In this document: positions 51,625 to 60,198 of the stretch, one piece after another
How positions within the stretch are numbered: the stretch's first letter is position 1
Layout of the letters: every line of letters begins with the position of its first letter
Source of the DNA: Geminicoccaceae bacterium
GTDB lineage: Bacteria > Pseudomonadota > Alphaproteobacteria > Geminicoccales > Geminicoccaceae
Direction: 5' to 3'
DNA length: 64,000 nt
Assembly (NCBI GenBank): GCA_028285265.1
Contig: JANQPX010000069.1
Location: forward strand, 248,001 to 312,000
Position numbers and translations under genes: made by a program
Notes under the pieces: generated by a model
Seen by the model: the letters and a program-made list of their open reading frames with translations, nothing else
Databases searched by the model: none
Told to the model about the DNA's origin: nothing

Positions 51625-51990
51625 TCACTGCCTCGTGGCCACCTGGTTCTTGTCGCACTCCCAGGACATAGAACCATCGGTGTCAGCTTCGTCTTGAGCC
51701 GCTGCACACGCCCACCCCTGCGCTTCAAAGGTGGCAAGCGCATCCCGCGCGACATCCTCACATGAACCGATATCAGTTGCTGTCATCCACCGAAGATCTC
51801 GCATTCGGGGATCTGGCGGATAGGTGACTTTGCACACACCGCCGGAGACCGAGCTGCCGGTAGCGATGTCTATGTGTTGGGTCTTAATGGTGGGCTGGGC
51901 GACAATTGCCGGTGTCACGGCCGGTCCCACTGCCTGGATACAAGAGCTTAGTCCAAGCACTACAACAGAAGCGGTCATGACCTTCTTCAT
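51625..51990 (-). CDS. Small lipoprotein
   Basis: 121 residues with a lipoprotein signal (V-V-V-L-G-L-S-S-C, lipid cysteine about residue 17). Four further cysteines suggest disulphides in the envelope. GGAGGG precedes ATG 51990. Function unknown; a lysogenic-conversion gene is possible. Confidence 0.6.
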   Translation of the reverse strand: MKKVMTASVVVLGLSSCIQAVGPAVTPAIVAQPTIKTQHIDIATGSSVSGGVCKVTYPPDPRMRDLRWMTATDIGSCEDVARDALATFEAQGWACAAAQDEADTDGSMSWECDKNQVATRQ

Positions 51991-52104
51991 AGCCAACCCT
52001 CCACGCTTACGTGAGGTCGGTATTACAGTCTAGTATTCCATACAATGCGCAGAAAATACACTGGTTCTTGAGGCTGGAATGAACGAGGGGTGGGAAGCTT
52101 CTGG

Positions 52105-52302
52105 CTACGACTGATCTTCATACAGCTTCACGTAAAGGACGAGCGCCTTACGCCACACATCCTGTGAACAGCTCTCTCTCAGAGCTGCGTACTGATCAAG
52201 CACTCCTTGCTCGCTTCTAATGCGGTGCAGCTGTGACGCTATGAATGCAGCTGTGCTGTCATCGTCCCTGCAATTCAGGGGTACAGTGAACCTTGCGGGC
52301 AT
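52105..52302 (-). CDS. Hypothetical protein
   Basis: 65 residues, helical, two cysteines, no signal. It lies alone between the lipoprotein gene and a long gene-free stretch. Weakly supported. Confidence 0.3.
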   Translation of the reverse strand: MPARFTVPLNCRDDDSTAAFIASQLHRIRSEQGVLDQYAALRESCSQDVWRKALVLYVKLYEDQS

Positions 52303-52733
52303 CGACCATCTTCAAATTCAGTCGTACAAATTCTGAAGACGAACATAATGCAACTTATGCGAGTGAACTACGTTCCATTTCCCGCACTGGTGTATATATG
52401 CAAATGATTACACCAAATTACACACTAGAATTGTATGACGAATGAGACTATCCGGATTTAACGAGGTTCCCCCTCGCAAATTGCTTAGCTATCCATTTTA
52501 TCCGAGTACAAAATTACTCTTTGCCAGGTGCGATCTGTCCTCACGAGAGAGGGGACAGATCTCATAACTCTCTGGTCACTATCCCGGACGTATCAAGCCT
52601 CCAGGTAGTCACGTAGCGACAACCTGTTGCACCTCACATCACAAGCTAACCACCTGATCTCTCTCATTAATCCCTCATCAATCAGGTTCGGTTAGAAAAC
52701 GGTTCGAAGATCACTTGAAATGAGTGGGATCTA
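52303..52733. other. Gene-free region
   Basis: 431 bp without a supported gene. It contains one hairpin, GATCTGTCC (52532-52540) with GGACAGATC (52553-52561). Probably the regulatory region before the replication-relaxation pseudogene. Confidence 0.4.
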
Positions 52734-53500
52734 ATGGAACCGTCTCTGAGTGATGACATACGAGAACGTCGTGGTCTGGTCCTCACCGACAGCATGATCA
52801 TGGGCCTCTTCTTCATCCAGCGTTACCGCTTCTTAGCCATCGATCAGTATGCCAGAGCCGCCTCTGTCAAACGTGCCACCGCGTCTGATTAGCTGCGATC
52901 GCTGGAGCGTCACGGAATCCTGGGACACTTTGGGAACGTTGGTCTGCGTGGTCACGGCAAGACACCCAAGGTGTATTTCCTCAAGCGCAAGGGCTACGAG
53001 CTTCTCTTACGTGAAAGCGATATTCCTCAAGAGTTGATCGGTCCTTTCAAAGAAGCCCATACCAACACCCGCTGGTCACCGCAGATGTACCACCGTCTGC
53101 ATACCGTCGATCTCATGATCGCGGCAGAGACTGCGGTCAGAGAGCGAGCCAACCTATCAGTTGTCGCCACATTCCTTGAATATCGACGGGTCAGGGTGGG
53201 GAACCGCTACCAAAGAGAGACCACCGATCTGGTAGCAGATGAGAATGTCTCAGAGAACCGCATCATCCCCGATGCTGCTCTCATCATCGAAAACATTGAG
53301 ACCGGCAGACGAGCGCTTTTCTTCATCGAAATGGACATGGGTACCGAGCGTATCGTTACCCGTATCACGAGCGACAAACGCCACACCATCCATCACAAGA
53401 TCGGTCAGTATGACCGGTATCTCCATAGTGGTCGGTATGCCCAGAATTTTCGTGCTTTTGGCGACTTTTCCTTCTTCACCTTGAGCGCCGGGTCAGATCG
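52734..53500 (+). pseudogene. Replication-relaxation family gene, amber-interrupted and IS-truncated
   Basis: Read through from ATG 52734, it gives a winged helix (F-F-I-Q-R-Y-R-F-L-A-I-D-Q-Y, R-S-L-E-R-H-G-I-L) and the second domain (M-Y-H-R-L-H-T-V-D-L-M-I, I-I-P-D-A-A-L-I-I, F-F-I-E-M-D-M-G-T-E). The family is the same as at 5249-5860. Codon 53 is TAG (52890-52892), in frame. The C-terminus is replaced at about 53495 by IS21-type DNA. Confidence 0.72.
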
Positions 53501-54192
53501 ATTGCTTACCAGATGAAGGCCGCCAAGTTTCCAGCCTACAAGGATATCGCCAGCTTCGACTTTCCTCGAGTGAAGCCAATGAAGCCCTGGTTCAGCAGCT
53601 CCATAGTGGCGAGTTGATCAATGCGGTTCAAAACGTTGTGCTCATCGGCGGTCCGGGAACCGGCAAAACGCACCTCGTCACCGCCCTTGGCGTTCAAGCG
53701 GTGCAGCATCACCGCAAAAAGATCCGCTTCTTCTCCATGGTCGATTTGGTCAACGCACTCGAACAGGAAAAGATCCTGAATAAGGCTGGACAGCTGGCCG
53801 ATCGCTTGCTTCGCTTCGATCTGGTCATCCTGGATGAACTCGGATGCCTGCCCTTCAGCTCCTCAGGCGGCGCCCTGTTGTTCCACCTGCTCAGCAAGCT
53901 CTACGAGCAAACCAGCGTCGCCATCAACACCAATCTCAGCTTCAGCGAATGGGCAAGTGTCTTCGGTGATGCCCAGATGACCACCGCTCTCCTCGATCGG
54001 CCTACCCATCACTGCGACATCCTGGAAACCGGCAACGACAGCTTCCGGTTCAAAGCAAGCACAGCCAAGAGAAAAGCAAACAAGGAGATCGTTCATCACT
54101 TCACCAACGTTAAAACAAAGGGAACATAAAGGACCGAAACCCGGGTCAATTCTCGATGAAAACCACGGGTCAATTCTCAGCAAAAATCAACA
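53495..54192 (+). pseudogene. istB: IS21-family fragment (istB ATPase remnant with right end)
   Basis: The DNA encodes the IstB-like helper ATPase from about its middle: S-I-A-Y-Q-M-K-A-A-K-F, then a frameshift near 53568, then S-E-A-N-E-A-L-V-Q-Q-L and an intact P-loop (G-G-P-G-T-G-K-T-H) with V-I-L-D-E-L-G-C. The istA transposase and istB N-terminus are absent. Two copies of GGGTCAATTCTC (54143 and 54167) form the typical multiple repeats of an IS21 right end, ending near 54192. Confidence 0.85.
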
Positions 54193-54531
54193 CTACAAGA
54201 GCAGTTCGACCAGCTGGCCATCAGCCTTACCAAGCTAATCGAAGCTGGCAGAAGCAATCAGATCGAAGCCAAGCTCCTCTCCTGTATTCAAAACAGCGAC
54301 CGATCGATCAAAGAGATCACCAGAATCTTCCAGAAACGTCACCCTGAATATCCCAACATCACCACCCGTTGGATAGGGGAGCTGATCAGGATGAGACTTG
54401 GTCTGAAGACGCTGAAGACCTCTGGTGTTTACGTCATTCCGAATGAGGAGGAGCCGAAGTTGCAGGCGCTGTACAAGCGGTATGGGATTGAAGAAGCTGG
54501 CTTTGTCTTCGAGCCCATTTGTGCCGACTAA
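54193..54531 (+). pseudogene. C-terminal remnant of an unknown gene cut by the IS
   Basis: The open frame of 113 codons has no start and begins exactly at the IS end. It encodes a winged-helix-like tail (I-T-T-R-W-I-G-E-L-I-R-M-R-L-G-L). Its origin, perhaps an ATPase partner of the replication-relaxation protein, cannot be determined. Confidence 0.55.
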
Positions 54532-54612
54532 GGTTTGAATTCATTAGTAAATTCTGTCTGGCAGGCGTAAGTATGACGTCAACCATAAATTTCTCCACAG
54601 AACCTAGCCTTT

Positions 54613-55299
54613 ATGCGTTGGAGGTGGCGAAAAGTCATTCGATCCCTAGTCTACATCATTGGATTTCTGATTTTTATCGGGTGGTTGTTTGGGGATGATG
54701 AGGGACCCGACAAAGCAACTCCACAGCCTATTCAGCAAGCAGTTAAGCCGCCAGACAGCGAACCAATGATTGAGCCAAAAGCCGCTCCGGAAAAAGAAGA
54801 TGCTCGCCAGAACAACGTTACGCCTGTTGATCCAACCTGGGTGTATGTCACCGGCAACAGGGTCAACGTGCGTGACAAGCCTGACCTGTCTGGCAAACGT
54901 ATAGCCATATACTCGCGACCAATACGACTGGTGTTAGTTGGCGAACGTGGTGATTGGTTGGCCATCAAGCATCCAAGCGAAGATGTTTTGGGCTGGATGC
55001 ACCGGGATTATTTGAGCTTTACGAAGCAAGCGGCTAAGCCGCAATCTCCAAGTGCAAAACCCACGATCAAGAAAGCGGTTGCTCCAGCCCCACGGGTCGT
55101 TCTCTCTGATGCGCAGATCCGGCAACAAATCGTTAATCGTTCAATAAGTCGCTATTCGGGATCATGTCCTTGTCCGTTTAACACAGATCGGGCTGGCCGC
55201 AGATGCGGAGGGCGCAGCGCCTACAGTCGGCCAGGAGGCGCTGCTCCGATCTGCTATACTCGTGACGTCACACAGCAAATGATCGATCGATTTCGGTAG
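54613..55299 (+). CDS. Membrane-anchored SH3-domain protein with Cys-rich tail
   Basis: 228 residues: one transmembrane helix at about 10-26, a Pro-rich linker, and a bacterial SH3 domain (about 75-132; V-N-V-R-D-K-P, G-D-W-L-A-I, G-W-M-H). The C-terminal module has S-C-P-C-P-F-N-T-D-R-A-G-R-R-C-G-G-R-S, a motif found in envelope and phage cargo proteins. It may bind the cell wall. Intact within a decayed element. Confidence 0.65.
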   Translation: MRWRWRKVIRSLVYIIGFLIFIGWLFGDDEGPDKATPQPIQQAVKPPDSEPMIEPKAAPEKEDARQNNVTPVDPTWVYVTGNRVNVRDKPDLSGKRIAIYSRPIRLVLVGERGDWLAIKHPSEDVLGWMHRDYLSFTKQAAKPQSPSAKPTIKKAVAPAPRVVLSDAQIRQQIVNRSISRYSGSCPCPFNTDRAGRRCGGRSAYSRPGGAAPICYTRDVTQQMIDRFR

Positions 55300-55333
55300 T
55301 CGATGATCGAGACGCTGGCCCTACGATTGAAGC

Positions 55334-55756
55334 CTAGTCACTCTTACACGCTTCATTCATCTGAGCTGTGTCATAGAACTCAGAGAATTCAACGATCTTG
55401 CCGTCCTTAAACCGCCAGAAATCAGCCTTGGGTGTAGTAATGTCCTTTCCGGTATGCCGGTTTTTGAAACTGCATTCGCCACGACAGGCCACCTGATCTC
55501 CATCAACCAAGTAGCTGTCAACGCGATAGAAATTCATCGTCCAGTCTTTGGCTAGGCCTGTGAGATACCGGACAAGATCTTCCTTACTGGAACCGGCTCT
55601 TGAAAACTCAAGCCCAGGAGAACCGTCAGACAAGGAGGTAAAGGAGATATTGTCGGCACAAAGCGCGAGCCATACATTCCCGCTGTCACCCTTTGTTGCA
55701 TCCCATTGCTTGTATGCATATTTGAGGGCTGCAAGCGTACTTTCATCGACGGTCAT
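55334..55756 (-). CDS. SnoaL-like (NTF2-fold) protein
   Basis: 140 residues from ATG 55756 with GGAGAG upstream; a longer frame to 55858 lacks this. The pattern W-x-A-L-C-A-D-N-I, G-S-S-K-E-D-L, and D-F-W-R-F-K-D-G-K-I-V-E-F-S-E-F-Y-D-T is typical of SnoaL/ketosteroid-isomerase-like proteins. Its small-molecule ligand is unknown. Confidence 0.75.
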   Translation of the reverse strand: MTVDESTLAALKYAYKQWDATKGDSGNVWLALCADNISFTSLSDGSPGLEFSRAGSSKEDLVRYLTGLAKDWTMNFYRVDSYLVDGDQVACRGECSFKNRHTGKDITTPKADFWRFKDGKIVEFSEFYDTAQMNEACKSD

Positions 55757-56014
55757 AGCTCTCTCCAAATTATCGCTGTTAGATCGAATTGTTGTTAAAT
55801 TTTTAGTTGAAGACATAAGCTTTAGGCAAGTGAATTTGTATACGAGAGCAGTGATCATAGCCTTGAAGATCTATCCGACCGCCTTGACACCCCACCACCC
55901 CATTCTCCCAATACCCACAACCCAGAAGAACCTCACCCCTCACCGCGTACCAAAGAACGTATGACGACCATAAGACCGCCTTCATAACTGCATAATGGCG
56001 ACTACACTGAAGAC

Positions 56015-56174
56015 ATGATCCAGGAGAAGCCTCCAGTTCAAACCCTTCAGCCTATGTCACAGCCACTACACAACTATCTCAAAACACACAGGAGAAGCTC
56101 AGGCCTTACCCAAGCTGAGCTGGCATATCTCTTAAGGCACCCTAATCCCAAAATTGTCTCACGTTACGAACGCC
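56015..56174 (+). pseudogene. Truncated XRE regulator
   Basis: The first 50 codons give a helix-turn-helix (Y-L-K-T-H-R-R-S-S-G-L-T-Q-A-E-L-A-Y-L-L). The frame then runs into the antisense strand of the integrase remnant at about 56172, so the gene was joined to foreign DNA by a deletion. Confidence 0.6.
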
Positions 56175-56459
56175 TGACAATTCATGCTTGGCCCACAGCT
56201 TCACCCGATCTCTTTCTTGTCGAGCACCTTTCTTGGTATCAGTGTAAGCAGCACTGTACCTTTCCATCGCTTCGATCAGAGTGGTGGTCTTGGCTTTGGT
56301 CAGATCCTCATAGAGACCACGATCTATCTTGTGCTCTATGTTCCTGGCCTAGCTGCGAGCTTCAGATTTGGTATCAAAGGTCGTGATCAACGGTTGGTAA
56401 CCCTTGCGACGGATAATCGCTTTCCACCGGCACGACGATGTCTTTTGAAACGCAGCCAT
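56172..56459 (-). pseudogene. Integrase N-terminal remnant
   Basis: From ATG 56459 it aligns over about 95 codons with the integrase at 49660 (W-K-A-I-I-R-R-K-G-Y, T-F-D-T-K, I-D-R-G-L-Y-E-D-L-T-K-A). It carries TAG at 56349-56351 where the relative has Trp in K-A-W-A-R-D, then breaks at about 56172. The catalytic domain is gone. Confidence 0.8.
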
Positions 56460-56566
56460 ACCAGGCTCTCCTGACCAAGATCAGGAGCAAGTGGACCCAG
56501 TGTGTACCTGACGAATAGTAAATATTTGAGATTTCAGAGGGTTAGAATATGTCTGGGCAGGATTTT

Positions 56567-56601
56567 GAGACCGCCCCGTTCAACCACTCCGGCACCCCTC
56601 C
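56567..56601. repeat. Third attachment repeat (attR of element 2)
   Basis: 35 bp identical to the tRNA-Ser 5' half. The preceding base differs (TTTTGAG versus TTTCGAG). Beyond it, core genes start, so this is likely the original tRNA 5' half, now about 24 kb from its 3' half. Confidence 0.85.
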
Positions 56602-56757
56602 GGTCACAGGCCTTATAAGGCTAAACTGAAGCGCTAACGCTGACATCGGGCAGTTCAGCCTGGCAAGAGGTGGAAACTGTTAAGATGCTTGCGATCCAAC
56701 ACAGATCTGACTAGATGCTGGGTGCAGATAGGCCCAGTGAGAAAGCAGTTTTCTGGC

Positions 56758-58161
56758 ATGAGTATGCGTTTCATCAGTACCCGGGGGCAGTTGCCGCCCG
56801 CTTCGTTCGAAGATGTTCTCTTCGCGGGGCTTGCCGGTGACGGCGGGTTATATGTGCCGGAGAACTGGCCGGCGTTCGATCGAGACCGGTTAGAAGAGCT
56901 GCAATCAGCCTCCTATCAGGACGTGGCCGCCGAAGTTCTTCAGCCTTTCATCGAGGGAGCTCTTGATGAGGGCGAATTCCGAACGTTGATTGATGGTGCC
57001 TATGCGAATTTCAAGCATCAGGCTATTGCGCCACTCAAACAGCTCGGAGCTAACGATTGGTTGATGGAGCTCTTTCATGGGCCAACATTGGCCTTTAAAG
57101 ATGTCGCGCTTCAACTTTTGGGCCGCTTGTTTCAGCATTTTTTGGAGAAACGCAATCAGGCCATCACGATTGTCGGGGCAACGTCTGGGGATACCGGCTC
57201 GGCGGCAATCGTGGCTACCGCAGGACTTGCACACCTACGCACCGTCATTTTGCATCCTAGGGGCCGGGTGTCTGAGGTTCAGCGACGGCAAATGACGACG
57301 GTTCATGCTCGAAACATCCACAATGTCGCGATAGAGGGAAGCTTTGATGACTGCCAAGCTTTGGTCAAAGCGATGTTCAATGACCAGGATTTTCGCGAAC
57401 GACAGAACCTGGCAGCCATCAATTCGATTAATTGGTGTCGGATCATGGCCCAGGTTGTCTACTATGTGACTGCTGCGCTGGCTTTGGGTGGCCCCTGGCG
57501 ACGTATTGCCTTCAGCGTACCTTCAGGAAATTTCGGAGATGTTTACGCTGGCTATGTCGCCGCGCGGATGGGCTTGCCGATTGATCGATTGGTCGTGGCA
57601 ACCAACCGAAATGACATCTTGGCCCGCTTTTTTGCAAGTGGAAGCTACGAAGCTGGTGACGTGCACCCAACCATGAGTCCAAGCATGGATATTCAAGTCG
57701 CAAGCAATTTTGAGCGACTTTTGTTCGATCTGGTCGGACGCGACAGTGCTAGACTGACAAAGTTAATGGCGGCTTTTGCCGAAGAACGGCGGTTCTCGCT
57801 GGATCCCGATGGTCATGCACGCGCTCGAGAGGAATTTTCTGCGTATCGTATCGACGAGGAGGAGACGCTTGCGGTCATGGCCGACATGGTTGAGTGCACG
57901 GGGGAGGTTGTTGACCCGCATACTGCTGTCGGCATTGCAGCTGCTCAAAAGGCTCGGTGTGAGACCGATTCGCCTTTGGTGACGCTCGCAACTGCACATC
58001 CCGCAAAATTCCCGGATGCTGTTTTCCGGGCAACGGGTTTGAAACCGGCGCTGCCAACCCATCTTCAGGACATGATGGTCCGAGAGGAGCGTTTTTCCGT
58101 TCTTCCCAATGATCTCACCGCCGTTCAAGCCCACATCGACCAATTGCCGACAGAGAGCTGA
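56758..58161 (+). CDS. thrC: Threonine synthase
   Basis: The 467-residue PLP enzyme converts O-phosphohomoserine to threonine in the cytoplasm. F-H-G-P-T-L-A-F-K-D (the K binds PLP), G-A-T-S-G-D-T-G, and S-I-N-W are visible, as in the long bacterial ThrC class. ATG 56758 or 56764 are possible starts; an upstream in-frame GTG/ATG at 56689 is unlikely. It overlaps the M16 gene by one base, a common alphaproteobacterial arrangement. Its promoter region lies only about 150 bp from the element junction. Confidence 0.93.
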   Translation: MSMRFISTRGQLPPASFEDVLFAGLAGDGGLYVPENWPAFDRDRLEELQSASYQDVAAEVLQPFIEGALDEGEFRTLIDGAYANFKHQAIAPLKQLGANDWLMELFHGPTLAFKDVALQLLGRLFQHFLEKRNQAITIVGATSGDTGSAAIVATAGLAHLRTVILHPRGRVSEVQRRQMTTVHARNIHNVAIEGSFDDCQALVKAMFNDQDFRERQNLAAINSINWCRIMAQVVYYVTAALALGGPWRRIAFSVPSGNFGDVYAGYVAARMGLPIDRLVVATNRNDILARFFASGSYEAGDVHPTMSPSMDIQVASNFERLLFDLVGRDSARLTKLMAAFAEERRFSLDPDGHARAREEFSAYRIDEEETLAVMADMVECTGEVVDPHTAVGIAAAQKARCETDSPLVTLATAHPAKFPDAVFRATGLKPALPTHLQDMMVREERFSVLPNDLTAVQAHIDQLPTES

Positions 58162-59435
58162 TGACTGAAAACACGCAGATCACGACCTTAGACAATGGTT
58201 TACGTATCGCCACGGTCAGCATGCCGAGCGTTCAAACTGCAAGTGTTGGCGTCTGGGTTGATGCTGGCGCACGGCATGAGCAGCCTGAGGTCAATGGCGT
58301 AGCCCATATGCTCGAGCATATGGCGTTCAAAGGTACCCAACGACGATCGGCGAGGGGTATCGCAGAAGAGATCGAGACCGTCGGGGGACAGTTGAATGCA
58401 TACACCTCGCGGGAAAACACGGCCTACTACGCGCGCGTTCTCGCTGATGATCTACCTCTCGCGACCGATCTCATAGCGGATATTCTTCAGCACTCGACCT
58501 TCGAGCCGGACGAGCTTGAGCGCGAACGCGGTGTTATTCTTCAGGAAATTGGCCAGACCCTGGATACGCCGGACGATTTGATCTTCGATCTTTTTCAGGA
58601 GACAGCCTTTCCAGGCCAGTCCCTTGGTCGCTCGATTTTGGGACCGGCAGACATCGTTCAAGGTATGAGCAGGGAAGAATTGACCGGCTATATGGCCGAG
58701 CATTATGCGCCAGAACGCATGGTCCTGTCGGCGGCCGGTAAGGTTGACCATAGTCAACTCGTGGATCTCGGGAGCAGGCTATTTCAAAAGCTGCCAGCTA
58801 CGGCCTCGGGTAACGGCAATATCGAAGCTGGCACCTATGCGCGCGGTGATCTTCGAAAGGACCGAGAGCTGGAACAGGTTCACCTTATCCTTGGCCTGCC
58901 AGCATTCTCCTATCACGATGACGATTTCTATGCGCTTCAGATCTATTCAGCCATGCTTGGTGGTGGAATGTCATCAAGGCTTTTTCAGGAGGTGCGTGAG
59001 AAAAGGGGCCTTGCCTACTCCGTCTTCTCCTTTGCTGCGTGCTATAAGGATACTGGGGTTTTTGCCATTTATGCTGGGACCGGCGAGGAACAAACACCTG
59101 AACTTGTTCCAGTCCTTTGTGACGAACTCCTTGGCCTCATGAATCAGGCAAGCGACCAAGAGCTATCGCGTGCAAAGGCTCAACTTAAGGCGAGTATGAT
59201 GATGGGGCTGGAGAGCTGCTTCGCTCAGAGTGAGGACATTGCGAGACAGTTGCTTATTTTTGGAAGACGTATACCGCAAGAGGAGACGATTGCAGAGATC
59301 GATGCCGTTGATGCGCAAGCAATAAAGCGTGTCGGTGAGCGGTTAATCGAGGGCGCCCGTCCGACCTTGGCGGCGATTGGCCCTGTCAGCAAGCTTCCAA
59401 GCCTTGATTCCGTCGAGCGTCGCCTCGCAGCTTGA
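58161..59435 (+). CDS. M16-family zinc peptidase (mitochondrial-processing-peptidase-like)
   Basis: The 424-residue protein has the inverted zinc motif H-M-L-E-H-M (HxxEH) in its N-half, with a distal Glu about 75 residues on in the L-E-R-E-R-G-V-I-L-Q-E-I segment, and G-G-G-M-S-S-R-L-F-Q-E-V-R-E in the second half. Members degrade small peptides. Its partnership with thrC is conserved in Alphaproteobacteria. The ATG overlaps the thrC stop by one base. Confidence 0.92.
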   Translation: MTENTQITTLDNGLRIATVSMPSVQTASVGVWVDAGARHEQPEVNGVAHMLEHMAFKGTQRRSARGIAEEIETVGGQLNAYTSRENTAYYARVLADDLPLATDLIADILQHSTFEPDELERERGVILQEIGQTLDTPDDLIFDLFQETAFPGQSLGRSILGPADIVQGMSREELTGYMAEHYAPERMVLSAAGKVDHSQLVDLGSRLFQKLPATASGNGNIEAGTYARGDLRKDRELEQVHLILGLPAFSYHDDDFYALQIYSAMLGGGMSSRLFQEVREKRGLAYSVFSFAACYKDTGVFAIYAGTGEEQTPELVPVLCDELLGLMNQASDQELSRAKAQLKASMMMGLESCFAQSEDIARQLLIFGRRIPQEETIAEIDAVDAQAIKRVGERLIEGARPTLAAIGPVSKLPSLDSVERRLAA

Positions 59436-59559
59436 TGGAGGCGTTTTTTCTCTGACGCGTAATATCCAAGTACGTTTTCGGCTCTGTCCATTGCCTTGAT
59501 GGTAATCCAACTCCAGCTTCTAATGGAAAGGCGGTCGTCGTCACAAGAGGTTGAGGCAA

Positions 59560-60165
59560 ATGAAGGGTCAGGATCGCCCATCAGAGGGCCAGTTTGGCTT
59601 TGCTCGTGGAATGCCAGAGCGCGCTACCGAAGGACCTCCTTCGGTGCGGATCGTGCACTCATATGACGAGAGCGACCAGACGGATCAGGATGCGTCGGGA
59701 GGATTTCATCGCCCAAGGGACCTGGCATCCCAATCAAACTTGGAGGCTGTGAGGGATCGCTGGGTTGTTCGGCCCAAGCCGCATGGACCTCGGCCTAAGC
59801 CGGATTCTCCTTTTGAGATGAGAGCCAGCGACATTCGGATGTCCGGCGTGAGCGACGAGAAGACGACAGGCGCAACGCCGTCGTCGATTGCTGACGGGAC
59901 CCCGAGACGTTGGTTAGCGTTGGCTCTTGCTGCCATGATTTACGTCGTCGGCCTTGCAGGGCTTTGGTCCATGATGCAGAGCTTCGACAACGCTAGCCTT
60001 CTGTCGGTCACCCCTGCTGGGGATGAGCAGTCAGTTCCGCCAATTGAAGAAACGATCGACGTTCGAGATGCAAACCTTGACGTCATTATTCGACCGAAGC
60101 TTCGTCCGAACGATCTGCGAAGTCCTAGTGATGTAGCAACGTCGGGTCTCCTGGATAGAAGCTGA
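59560..60165 (+). CDS. Hypothetical single-span membrane protein
   Basis: 201 residues, disordered for the first 115, then one transmembrane helix (A-L-A-L-A-A-M-I-Y-V-V-G-L-A-G-L-W), then a polar tail with V-I-I-R-P-K-L-R-P. ATG 59560 with GAGG upstream. Not recognised. Convergent with tctA. Confidence 0.6.
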   Translation: MKGQDRPSEGQFGFARGMPERATEGPPSVRIVHSYDESDQTDQDASGGFHRPRDLASQSNLEAVRDRWVVRPKPHGPRPKPDSPFEMRASDIRMSGVSDEKTTGATPSSIADGTPRRWLALALAAMIYVVGLAGLWSMMQSFDNASLLSVTPAGDEQSVPPIEETIDVRDANLDVIIRPKLRPNDLRSPSDVATSGLLDRS

Positions 60166-60198
60166 GATCGACGTTAGAAGATTGCGCGGACCATTGCG

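Larger units (their letters stand above)
50713..56601. mobile_element. Phage-like element 2, decayed, in tandem
   Basis: About 5.9 kb between the second and third copies of the tRNA repeat. It holds pseudogenes (replication-relaxation, IS21-type istB, XRE regulator, integrase) mixed with intact small genes. Its integrase remnant is a clear relative of the integrase at 49660, explaining the shared attachment site. Confidence 0.75.

Noticed and set aside
56015..56386. 123-codon plus-strand frame read as one regulator gene
   Set aside because: Only the first 50 codons are regulator-like; the rest is the antisense strand of the integrase remnant.
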